Shown here: positions 26,502-35,286 of the stretch, in pieces
Numbering within the stretch: the first letter of the stretch is position 1
How the letters are laid out: every line of letters starts with the position of its first letter
Source: Mesorhizobium atlanticum
GTDB taxonomy: Bacteria; Pseudomonadota; Alphaproteobacteria; Rhizobiales; Rhizobiaceae
NCBI RefSeq assembly: GCF_003289965.1
Contig: NZ_QMBQ01000005.1
Span: 186,001-250,000, forward strand
Length of the DNA stretch: 64,000 nucleotides
Direction of reading: 5' to 3'
Notes under the pieces: model-generated
Databases searched by the model: none
What the model was told of the DNA's origin: nothing
What the model saw: only the letters and a program-made list of their open reading frames with translations
Program-made: the position numbers and the translations under genes

Positions 26502-27695
26502 TCAGCCCTTCACCGCCTTGACGATCTTCTTGGCCGCGTCGTCGAGGTCGTCGGCGGAGACGACATTGAGGCCGCTGTCGTTGATGATCTTCTTGCCGAG
26601 CTCGGCATTGGTGCCTTCCAGACGCACCACCAGCGGCACCTTCAGCCCGACTTCCTTGACCGCCGCGATCACGCCCTCGGCGATGACATCGCACTTCATG
26701 ATGCCGCCGAAGATATTGATCAGGATGCCTTCGACCGCCGGATCCTTGGTGATGATCTTGAACGCCGCCGTGACCTTTTCCTTCGAGGCGCCGCCGCCGA
26801 CGTCGAGGAAGTTAGCCGGCTCAGCACCATAGAGCTTGATGATGTCCATCGTCGCCATGGCAAGGCCGGCGCCGTTGACCATGCAGCCGATATTGCCGTC
26901 GAGCGCGACATAGGCGAGGTCGTATTTCGACGCCTCGATCTCCTTCTCGTCCTCTTCGGTGGTGTCGCGCAGTTCCATCACGTCCGGGTGGCGGAACAGC
27001 GCGTTGTTGTCGAACGACACTTTCGCGTCGAGCACGCGCAGGTGTCCGTCCTTCATGACGATCAGCGGGTTGACCTCGAGCAGGCTCATGTCCTTCTCGA
27101 CAAAGGCCTTGTAGAGCGTCGGGAACAGCGTGCCGCCGTCCTTTGCGGCATCGCCGTCGAGCTTCAGCGCGCTGTTGAGCGTCTTGACGTCATCCGCCGT
27201 CACGCCCTTTTCCGGATCGATGGCGACGGTGACGATCTTTTCCGGCGTGTCATGCGCGACCGTCTCGATGTCCATGCCGCCCTCGGTCGAGACGACGAAG
27301 GCGATGCGGCCGACGGAGCGATCGACAAGGATCGACAGGTAAAGCTCGCGGGCGATGTCGGCGCCGTCCTCGATATAGAGGCGGTTGACCTGCTTGCCGG
27401 CGGGGCCGGTCTGCTTGGTGACCAGCGTGTGGCCGAGCATCTCGTTGGCGTTGGCGACGACTTCGGCCGCCGACTTCGCCAGCCGAACGCCGCCCTTTGC
27501 GTCGGGGCCGAGCTCCTTGAACTTGCCCTTGCCTCGGCCGCCGGCATGGATCTGGCTCTTCACGACATAGAGCGGGCCGGGCAGCGCCTTTGCGGCGGCC
27601 TCCGCCTCGCTTGCCTTGAACACCGGAACGCCGCTTGCCACCGGCGCGCCGAACGTCTTCAGCAACGCCTTGGCCTGATACTCATGGATGTTCAT
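26502..27695 (-). CDS. sucC: Succinyl-CoA synthetase beta subunit
   Basis: A 397-residue ATP-grasp subunit that binds nucleotide and succinate. Standard features are present from the first residues ([16 protein letters not shown]) through [17 protein letters not shown] (nucleotide site), LEVNPLIV, and the Gly-rich [11 protein letters not shown] and [16 protein letters not shown] region of the succinate/power-helix side. It lies 41 bp after mdh. Its partner gene sucD is displaced by 1.6 kb. Confidence 0.98.
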   Translation of the reverse strand: MNIHEYQAKALLKTFGAPVASGVPVFKASEAEAAAKALPGPLYVVKSQIHAGGRGKGKFKELGPDAKGGVRLAKSAAEVVANANEMLGHTLVTKQTGPAGKQVNRLYIEDGADIARELYLSILVDRSVGRIAFVVSTEGGMDIETVAHDTPEKIVTVAIDPEKGVTADDVKTLNSALKLDGDAAKDGGTLFPTLYKAFVEKDMSLLEVNPLIVMKDGHLRVLDAKVSFDNNALFRHPDVMELRDTTEEDEKEIEASKYDLAYVALDGNIGCMVNGAGLAMATMDIIKLYGAEPANFLDVGGGASKEKVTAAFKIITKDPAVEGILINIFGGIMKCDVIAEGVIAAVKEVGLKVPLVVRLEGTNAELGKKIINDSGLNVVSADDLDDAAKKIVKAVKG

Positions 27696-27736
27696 GCGCT
27701 TGATCTCCGGGGAGGACGATTGCTTTGCCGACGGGA

Positions 27737-28819
<1,083 letters not shown>

Positions 28820-28918
28820 TCAAACGATTATTTTTGGCTCAACATTTTCAATCGGTTAGATGCATCGGGAATTACGTAAACGTCAAAGTTTCTGAGCCGA
28901 CTGAGGGGAATTTACACA

Positions 28919-29044
28919 ATGAACGTGGAAATCAGAAGGCTTCATCCCGGCGATGACGCCCTTGTGATGCAGGGAGGCGGCGAAGTGTTCGATGAACCTC
29001 AATTCGTCATCATGCCGCGAAGCAAGAGCGAAGACCTAGGGTGA
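28919..29044 (+). pseudogene. Probable remnant of a GNAT acetyltransferase gene
   Basis: A 41-codon frame whose first 28 residues (MNVEIRRLHPGDDALVM, then GEVFDEPQ) look like the N-terminus of an AAC(3)-I-type GNAT acetyltransferase. The reading then runs into FVIMPRSKSEDLG and a stop. The DNA at the break (TTCGTCATCATGCCGCGAAG and on to CTAGGGTGACGAG) resembles a short half of the family M repeat. The rest of the gene appears to have been lost at the repeat junction. Call by eye. Confidence 0.4.
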
Positions 29045-29050
29045 CGAGTG

Positions 29051-30253
29051 TTAAGCCTGCGCCTGCCTCGCCTCGGGGGACTGCGCTCCGTCCTCTCGCC
29101 GTTCCGCCCAACCGTCCAGCCAATCGCGGCTCTGCATTTCGACTAGGCGCGAGGCGGTGCGCTCGAATTCGAACACTTCCGTGCCGCGTTTGGCGGTGTA
29201 GAGCCCTTCCGGCGCCGCAGCGGCGCTCATCACCAGCCGCATATGGTGGTCGTAGAGCGTGTCGATCAGAAGGATGAAGCGCTTGGCTTCGTTGCGCTTG
29301 CCTTCCCCCAGCACCGGCACGTGATCGATGAAGAGGGTCGAGAAGCGGCCTGCGATGGCCAGATAATCGCGCGCGCCGAGCGGCTTTTCGCAGAGATCGG
29401 CAAAGGAAAAGCGCGCCGCGTCGCCGGCGGCGCGCGGCACGACGAGCTGGCGGCCTTTCAGCGTCAGCGTCACCTCGCCGGTCGGCTGGCCATCCGTCAT
29501 CGCCTTCCAGGCCTTGTCCAGCGCGCGCTCGGCCGCGGCGTCGTCCGGCGTGACATAGACCGGCTGCCGGTTGAGCTTTTCCTGCCGGTAGTCTTTGTCG
29601 GCATCGAGCGTCATCACATGGGCATTGCGCTCGAGCAACGAGATGAAAGGCAGGAAGAGCTGGCGGTTCAGCCCGTCGCGATAAAGGTTCTCCGGTGCCA
29701 CGTTGGAGGTGGCGACCAGCACCACGCCATCGGCAAACAGCGCCGAGAACAGGCGTGACAGGATCATGGCGTCGGCGATGTCGGTGACCGAGAATTCATC
29801 GAAGCACAGCACCCAGGCTTCATCGGCGAGCGCCCGGGCGACCGGCGGGATCGGATCGTCTTCCTTGACCGAGCCTTCCTTGCGCGCCTGCCTGTGCTTC
29901 TGGATCCGGTCCTGCACATCGGCCATGAAATCGTTGAAATGCACGCGGCGCTTGCGGCGGACCGGCAGCAGCTCGAAGAACATGTCCATCAGCATGGTCT
30001 TGCCGCGACCGACGCTGCCATGGATGTAGAGCCCTTTGACCGGGGTGCGCGGCTGCCGCTTGGCCGCGAACAGCCAGCCCAGCGCGCTCGACTTCTGCGC
30101 CAGTCTTTTGGCCGAAATCTCGTCGATCAACCGATCGAGCGCGGCGACGACATGCTCCTGCGCCGGATCGCGCTCGACAGCGCCGCTCTGGACGAGATGG
30201 TCGTAGCGCTGCCTGACGGTCGCATGGGTCTGGAGGCCGTCGCGCAGATGCAT
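29051..30253 (-). CDS. zapE: Cell-division AAA ATPase ZapE (AFG1-like)
   Basis: A 400-residue P-loop ATPase of the AFG1/ZapE family, which in E. coli contacts FtsZ and in mitochondria aids protein quality control. Walker A is in GLYIHGSVGRGKTMLMD near 74-90 and Walker B in WVLCFDEFSVTDIADAM near 146-162, followed by the sensor-1 VATSNVAPENLY. The C-terminal region with FIDHVPVL and LIDTLYDHHMRLV is family-typical. It stands alone between mdh and omp19. Confidence 0.93.
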   Translation of the reverse strand: MHLRDGLQTHATVRQRYDHLVQSGAVERDPAQEHVVAALDRLIDEISAKRLAQKSSALGWLFAAKRQPRTPVKGLYIHGSVGRGKTMLMDMFFELLPVRRKRRVHFNDFMADVQDRIQKHRQARKEGSVKEDDPIPPVARALADEAWVLCFDEFSVTDIADAMILSRLFSALFADGVVLVATSNVAPENLYRDGLNRQLFLPFISLLERNAHVMTLDADKDYRQEKLNRQPVYVTPDDAAAERALDKAWKAMTDGQPTGEVTLTLKGRQLVVPRAAGDAARFSFADLCEKPLGARDYLAIAGRFSTLFIDHVPVLGEGKRNEAKRFILLIDTLYDHHMRLVMSAAAAPEGLYTAKRGTEVFEFERTASRLVEMQSRDWLDGWAERREDGAQSPEARQAQA

Positions 30254-30309
30254 GGGTTCACGTCGTTTGCTTTGAGCAAATGCTCTAAGAGGCGCCGGGC
30301 TATGTTGAG

Positions 30310-30437
30310 ATTCAGGTCAGGCCGAGACGAGAAGGGTGGGTTCCGAGAACCGGAGCGGAGCGTACTTGAAGTACGTGAGCACCGGAAGCGCAGGAAGCCG
30401 CCATTCGCAGGCTGGCATCACCTGAATATCAGCATAG
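30310..30437. repeat. Intergenic repeat, family L, copy 2
   Basis: About 128 bp matching 259-408, including the shared core GAACCGGAGCGGAGCGTACT and the ATTCAGGT / ACCTGAAT ends. It ends within a few bases of the omp19 stop codon. Confidence 0.78.
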
Positions 30438-30438
30438 C

Positions 30439-30996
30439 CTACCTTGTAAGCGAGATCGGCTGCCCATTGGAAGTCTGGCCGTCGAACTTTTCGCCGCCTG
30501 ACGAGTAGAGCCTTGCCAGCGTGCCGCCATTTTCGTCGTAGAGCGTCAGCTGCTTGCCGGCGACATTCCACGACTTGATGCCGTCGATCGGCGCCGGGCA
30601 GTGCAGCGGACCGGCGCGGTAGCCGGCGCCGAACTTGGTCTGCGGCGTCGCCACCTTGCAGCTCTGCCCGGAGACATTGACGTTCCACACGCCGGCGACG
30701 CTGGCCGCGGTGAGGTCGGTGGCGCCGGCGGGCGCGGTGCCGTCCGGCGGCAGCGAAGCGACCTGGGTGTTCTTCGGCGCGGTCGGGAATTGCGACGGAT
30801 CGGTGGTGCCGGGAGCGGCCGGCGGCGGCAGCTGATTCTGCGTCACCGTGCCGGACGGCGCCGGCGTCAGCGGCGCCGGCTGCTGGTCGTCCATCGACGA
30901 GAAGCGCGAGGTCGAGCAGCCGCTCGCAACCAGCGCGGCCAGCGAGATGGCCATGAGGCCGCTCCGCGAAAAGGGGCGGGTCATCGAAAAATTCAT
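30439..30996 (-). CDS. omp19: Omp19-type outer-membrane lipoprotein, protease-inhibitor fold
   Basis: A 185-residue lipoprotein. The signal peptide ends in VASGC with the lipidated cysteine at 27. Residues 35-90 form a Pro/Gln-rich linker. The C-terminal domain (about 95-185) matches the AprI/Inh metalloprotease-inhibitor fold and strongly recalls Brucella Omp19: VAGVWNVNVSGQSCKVATPQ, YRAGPLHCP, and a late LYDENGG. C112 and C131 (approximate) would form the domain's disulfide. The ATG at 30996 is chosen because GGAGG lies six bases before it. Confidence 0.92.
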   Translation of the reverse strand: MNFSMTRPFSRSGLMAISLAALVASGCSTSRFSSMDDQQPAPLTPAPSGTVTQNQLPPPAAPGTTDPSQFPTAPKNTQVASLPPDGTAPAGATDLTAASVAGVWNVNVSGQSCKVATPQTKFGAGYRAGPLHCPAPIDGIKSWNVAGKQLTLYDENGGTLARLYSSGGEKFDGQTSNGQPISLTR

Positions 30997-31091
30997 CAAA
31001 ACCTCCGTCGGATCCGGCCGGGGGGAGCCATCCGCGTAATCTCCGCTCCACCAAGATGGCGAAGGTGGCAGAATTTCAACCCGATATGGTT

Positions 31092-31121
31092 AAAATAGGG
31101 TTTTCGAGTCGGATGTTGCAA
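31092..31121 (-). promoter_or_regulatory. Possible omp19 promoter
   Basis: On the minus strand, TTGCAA (31116-31121) and TATTTT (31092-31097) are spaced by 18 bp, about 100 bp before the omp19 start. It is the best sigma-70-like pair in the gap. Confidence 0.4.
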
Positions 31122-31193
31122 ATTTATCGCAGCAAGCGGAAGGCGCCGGAAAGCCGACCCGGGGAATTCGCCTAAGCCGTTGAGATATCGGTA

Positions 31194-31631
31194 TTAAATC
31201 CGGACGCTTGGCACGAATATATAGCCGTCCGGGCCGACGACGTAGCATTCGCGCAGGCCATGCGGCTTGTCGATGGAGCCGGCCAGCACGATGTGGCCGA
31301 GCGCCGCCGCCTTTTTCTCGACCGCATCCGGATCGGCGCCGTAAAGGCGCAGCTCTATGCCGGCCCCGCGTGTCTCGGCGCCCGAAGTGACCCCGGTCAT
31401 CGGATTGTCGAGATAGGAATGGTCGGCATGCAGCATGAAGACCGAGCCCAAAAGCTCGATCGCCGCGAAATCCTCGTCGGCATAGATGATGCGGGCGCCG
31501 AGTACGTCGCGGCAGAAAACTTCCATCGCCGCCATGTCGGTGACCAGAAGATTGACGCCCAGCCCATGTGGCAGCGAACGGCCGAAATCCTCGGCCTTCA
31601 TCCACGGTATCCTGGTTCGCTTCATGACCAT
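31194..31631 (-). CDS. Glyoxalase/VOC-superfamily protein
   Basis: A 145-residue protein of the vicinal-oxygen-chelate fold with its two beta-alpha-beta3 modules. Module 1 begins GLGVNLLVTDMAAMEVFCRDVLGA and module 2 GAGIELRLYGADPDAVEKKA, ending YVVGPDGYIFVP. Candidate metal residues are H69 and a late glutamate, but the full ligand set cannot be fixed by eye. Substrate unknown. ATG at 31631 or 31625 are both possible. Confidence 0.82.
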   Translation of the reverse strand: MVMKRTRIPWMKAEDFGRSLPHGLGVNLLVTDMAAMEVFCRDVLGARIIYADEDFAAIELLGSVFMLHADHSYLDNPMTGVTSGAETRGAGIELRLYGADPDAVEKKAAALGHIVLAGSIDKPHGLRECYVVGPDGYIFVPSVRI

Positions 31632-31757
31632 GATGGTCGCCCCCTCGCTCCCGATCCTAGATGAACCGGGTGCCGCCGATTGGCATTCGCCAGCAAATTG
31701 CTTGCGCCAGGCAGGCGTCTCCTTATCTCAGGAGGGGACCGAGCCGGCGGAGTAAGA

Positions 31758-32786
31758 ATGGCCGCGAGAAAGAGAACCGCCAACCGCTATTACAGCGGCC
31801 CGCAAAGCGATCATTTCGACGGCGCCTTGTTCTTCAATCCCGGCGGCAAGCCGCCGGGGCGCTTCAGCGATCTCCTCAGATGGCAATTCAGCGGCGGGCG
31901 GGCGAAATGGCCTGCCGCCGTTCCGAGTCCTCACCCGCAGGTGAAGCCGGTGCCTCGGGTGGATGGCGGCGCGCTCAGGCTCACAATGGTCGGCCACGCC
32001 TCATTGCTCATCCAAACCGCCGGGCTGAACATCCTGACCGATCCGGTCTGGTCGGAGCGCGCCTCGCCCTTCGTTTTTGCAGGCCCCAGAAGGGTCAATG
32101 CGCCGGGCATCGCCTTTGCCGACCTGCCGCCGATCGACCTGGTCCTGGTCAGCCACAACCACTACGACCACCTCGACCTCGCCACGCTGAGGCGGCTGAA
32201 GAACAGCCACGACGCACGCGTCATCACGCCGCTCGGCAACGACGCCATCATTCACCGCGCCGTGCCTGGCATGCGGCTCAGCGCGCATGATTGGGGCGAC
32301 AGGATCGACGCCGGCGCTGCCGCCATTCATGTCGAGCCGGCGCATCACTGGTCGGCGCGCGGCGGGCGCGACCGCCGCATGGCGCTGTGGGCGGGCTTCG
32401 TCGTCGAAACGGCGGGCGGCAACATTTATTTCGCCGGCGACACCGGCTTCCATGACGGCATCAACTACCGTCTGATGGCAAAAAAGCATGGCGGCTTCCG
32501 CCTCGCCATCCTGCCGATCGGCGCCTATGAGCCGCGCTGGTTCATGGCGCCGCAGCACCAGAATCCGGAGGAGGCCGTTCTCGGCATGAAGCTGTGCAAT
32601 GCGGCTCACGCCGCAGGCTGCCACTGGGGCACCTTCCACCTCACCGACGAGCCGGTCGAGGAGCCGGCACAAAAACTGGCCGAGGCGCTCGAGGCGCACG
32701 GCCTGCCGCCGGAGCGTTTCCGCGCCATGCGTCCTGGTGAAGTCTGGGACATACCGCCCATCCTGACAAGGAACCCAAACCGGTGA
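31758..32786 (+). CDS. Metallo-beta-lactamase-fold hydrolase, NAPE-PLD/UlaG-like
   Basis: A 342-residue MBL-fold protein. The metal motif HxHxDH reads SHNHYDHLD near 131-139; further ligands are in PAHHWSARG, YFAGDTGFHDG and a C-terminal WGTFHLTDEP. This set is seen in the NAPE-hydrolysing phospholipase D-like and UlaG-like branch. The N-terminal 60 residues (NRYYSGPQSDHFDG, FNPGGK, RWQF) match the NAPE-PLD-like branch. The start at 31758 has GGCGGAGTAAG before it. Substrate is not predictable. Confidence 0.88.
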   Translation: MAARKRTANRYYSGPQSDHFDGALFFNPGGKPPGRFSDLLRWQFSGGRAKWPAAVPSPHPQVKPVPRVDGGALRLTMVGHASLLIQTAGLNILTDPVWSERASPFVFAGPRRVNAPGIAFADLPPIDLVLVSHNHYDHLDLATLRRLKNSHDARVITPLGNDAIIHRAVPGMRLSAHDWGDRIDAGAAAIHVEPAHHWSARGGRDRRMALWAGFVVETAGGNIYFAGDTGFHDGINYRLMAKKHGGFRLAILPIGAYEPRWFMAPQHQNPEEAVLGMKLCNAAHAAGCHWGTFHLTDEPVEEPAQKLAEALEAHGLPPERFRAMRPGEVWDIPPILTRNPNR

Positions 32787-32826
32787 AACGCGTTGGGTTC
32801 ACGACGCAATTTCGCCGGAGCTTCCC

Positions 32827-32988
32827 ATGATCAGGTGGATCATCATTCTTCTCATCATTGCCGCCGCCGCCAGCCTGCTCGGCATGCCGGCCTTGGCCGG
32901 CGCCGCTGCCATGGGCGCGCGCGTGCTGATCGGCATCGTGCTGATCCTCTTCCTGCTGCTCGTGCTCGGCGTCTTCGCCGTCACATAA
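32827..32988 (+). CDS. DUF1328-like small membrane protein
   Basis: A 53-residue hydrophobic peptide with two membrane segments (about 3-21 and 33-52) separated by Gly/Ala. MIRWIIILLI at the start and ARVLIGIVLILFLLLVL in the second span fit the DUF1328 (UPF0391) pattern. The ATG follows CCGGAGC. Function unknown. It lies between the MBL hydrolase and dapF, on the same strand. Confidence 0.75.
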   Translation: MIRWIIILLIIAAAASLLGMPALAGAAAMGARVLIGIVLILFLLLVLGVFAVT

Positions 32989-33061
32989 GACTCGGCTGGA
33001 CTGGTAATTCCGGGCCGTTTCAGCCATATAGCGGCCAAATGGAACTGGAATGACCGGTTAG

Positions 33062-33946
33062 ATGGCAGGCACGGCCCCCTTCGCCAAGATGAACGGCATC
33101 GGCAACGAGATCATCGTTGCCGATATGCGCGGCCGTGCCGACAGGGTGACGCCGGCGGCGGCGATCGCGCTCAACGCCGACGCGGCGACCAAGTTCGATC
33201 AGATCATGGCGATCCACGATGCGCGCACGCCGGGCACCGCTTATTATATCGACATCCTGAACTCGGACGGATCCGGGGCGCAGGCCTGCGGCAACGGCAC
33301 GCGCTGCGTCGTCCAGGCCCTGGCCGCCGAAACCGGCCAGAAGAGCTTCACTTTCGAGACCCGCGCGGGCATCCTGAATGCTCAAGAACACGCTGACGGC
33401 ACGATCTCCGTCGACATGGGCAAGCCGCGCTTCGGCTGGCAGGAGATCCCGCTGGCGGAAGAGTTCCGCGACACGCGCATGATCGAGCTGCAGATCGGCC
33501 CGATCGACGCGCCGGTGCTGCATTCGCCCTCGGCGGTGTCGATGGGCAATCCGCATGCCATCTTCTGGGTCGACAACGACGTCTGGTCCTACGAGCTCGA
33601 CCGCTTCGGACCCCTGCTCGAAAACCACCCGATCTTCCCCGAGCGAGCCAACATCACCCTCGCCCAGGTCACGTCGCCCGAGACGATGATCATCCGCACC
33701 TGGGAACGTGGCGCCGGCCTGACCAAGGCCTGTGGCTCGGCGGCCTGCGCCGCCGTGGTGGCGGCCGCGCGCACCAAGCGCACCGGTCGCAGCGTCTCGC
33801 TGCTGACGCCCGGCGGCGGCGCATTGCATGTCGAATGGCGCGACGACGACCACGTCATCCTGACGGGTGCCGCCGAATGGGAATTTTCCGGCAGCTTCGA
33901 TCCCTCGACCGGCGCCTGGGCCCGCGACACCGAAAGCGCCGCCTGA
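33062..33946 (+). CDS. dapF: Diaminopimelate epimerase
   Basis: A 294-residue cofactor-free epimerase that converts LL- to meso-diaminopimelate for lysine and peptidoglycan. The two catalytic cysteines are C76 (QACGNGTRC) and C224 (KACGSAAC), one at each of the mirrored half-sites. KMNGIGNE at the N-terminus and NPHAIFWV are also standard. The stop overlaps the ATG of mtaB by one base (TGATG), so the two are coupled. Confidence 0.97.
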   Translation: MAGTAPFAKMNGIGNEIIVADMRGRADRVTPAAAIALNADAATKFDQIMAIHDARTPGTAYYIDILNSDGSGAQACGNGTRCVVQALAAETGQKSFTFETRAGILNAQEHADGTISVDMGKPRFGWQEIPLAEEFRDTRMIELQIGPIDAPVLHSPSAVSMGNPHAIFWVDNDVWSYELDRFGPLLENHPIFPERANITLAQVTSPETMIIRTWERGAGLTKACGSAACAAVVAAARTKRTGRSVSLLTPGGGALHVEWRDDDHVILTGAAEWEFSGSFDPSTGAWARDTESAA

Positions 33947-35271
33947 TGTCCGCCCTTGAAAAAGGCGCGGCCCAAGCTCCCATCGGCAAGGGCATCGACG
34001 TCGTCACCTTCGGCTGCCGCCTCAACACCTATGAATCGGAAGTGATGCGCCGCGAGGCCGAAAGCGCCGGCCTCGGCGCGCTCCAGGGCGGCGCCGTCAT
34101 CTTCAACACCTGCGCCGTAACCGCCGAAGCGGTGCGCCAGGCCAAGCAGGCGATCCGCAAGGCGCGGCGCGAGAACCCCTCAGCCCGCATCATCGTCACC
34201 GGCTGCGCCGCGCAGACCGAGCCGCAGAACTTCGCCGCCATGGACGAGGTCGACCTCGTGCTTGGCAATGAGGAGAAGCTCAAGGCCAATTCCTACCGCG
34301 CGCTGCCCGATTTCGGCGTCAACGACACCGAGAAGGCGCGCGTCAACGACATTTTCTCGGTGCGCGAGACGGCAGGCCACATGGTCGACGCCATCGAGGG
34401 CCGCGCGCGCGCCTTCGTGCAGGTGCAAAATGGCTGCGACCATCGCTGCACCTTCTGCATCATCCCCTATGGCCGCGGCAATTCGCGCTCGGTGCCGATG
34501 GGCGCCGTGGTCGAGCAGGTGAAGCGCCTTGCCGGCAACGGCTATGCCGAGATCGTGCTTTCCGGCGTCGACATGACGAGCTTCGGCGCCGACCTGCCGG
34601 GCAGCCCGAAGCTTGGAAAACTGGTGAAGACCATTCTGCGCCAGGTGCCGGACGTTAAGCGGCTCAGGCTGTCCTCGATCGATTCCATCGAGGCCGACGA
34701 CGACCTGCTCGAGGCCATCGCCACCGAACCCAGGCTGATGCCGCATCTGCACCTGTCGCTGCAGTCTGGCGACGACATGATCCTGAAGCGCATGAAGCGC
34801 CGGCATCTGCGCGACCAGTCGATCCGCTTCTGCGAGGACGTGCGCAAGCTGCGCCCAGGCATCGTCTTCGGCGCCGACATCATCGCCGGCTTCCCGACCG
34901 AGACCGAGGCGATGTTCGAGAACTCGGAAAGAATTGTCAAAGAGTGCGGCCTGACGCATCTGCACGTCTTCCCGTTTTCGCCGCGCGAAGGCACGCCCGC
35001 CGCGCGTATGCCGCAGGTCCGCCGCGAGGTGGTCAAGGCGCGCGCCGCGAGGCTTCGCGCCGCCGGCGAGGCCGCCTACCGTCGTCATCTGACCTCGCTC
35101 CCCGGCACGCGGCAGTCGATCCTGATCGAGCGCGACGGGCTCGGCCGCACCGAAGGGTTCACACTGGCCGCGATCGACGCCGGCTCGCCCGGCGAGATCG
35201 TCGAAGCCATCATCACCGGCCATGACGGCGCCCGACTGATTGCGGCCCCGCTGGCCGCGCAAGCCGCCTGA
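33946..35271 (+). CDS. mtaB: tRNA t6A37 methylthiotransferase MtaB
   Basis: A 441-residue radical-SAM methylthiotransferase that converts t6A37 to ms2t6A37 in tRNAs reading ANN codons. The N-terminal UPF0004 domain carries its cluster cysteines (C24 in TFGCRLNTYE, FNTCAVT, TGCAAQ). The radical-SAM triad C165/C169/C172 is in NGCDHRCTFCIIPYGRG, and a C-terminal TRAM-like segment follows. MtaB rather than MiaB is judged from CRLNTYE and the CTFCIIP motif. It is the middle gene of dapF-mtaB-ftsY. Confidence 0.95.
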   Translation: MSALEKGAAQAPIGKGIDVVTFGCRLNTYESEVMRREAESAGLGALQGGAVIFNTCAVTAEAVRQAKQAIRKARRENPSARIIVTGCAAQTEPQNFAAMDEVDLVLGNEEKLKANSYRALPDFGVNDTEKARVNDIFSVRETAGHMVDAIEGRARAFVQVQNGCDHRCTFCIIPYGRGNSRSVPMGAVVEQVKRLAGNGYAEIVLSGVDMTSFGADLPGSPKLGKLVKTILRQVPDVKRLRLSSIDSIEADDDLLEAIATEPRLMPHLHLSLQSGDDMILKRMKRRHLRDQSIRFCEDVRKLRPGIVFGADIIAGFPTETEAMFENSERIVKECGLTHLHVFPFSPREGTPAARMPQVRREVVKARAARLRAAGEAAYRRHLTSLPGTRQSILIERDGLGRTEGFTLAAIDAGSPGEIVEAIITGHDGARLIAAPLAAQAA

Positions 35272-35286
35272 GAAACTGCGAGACGC

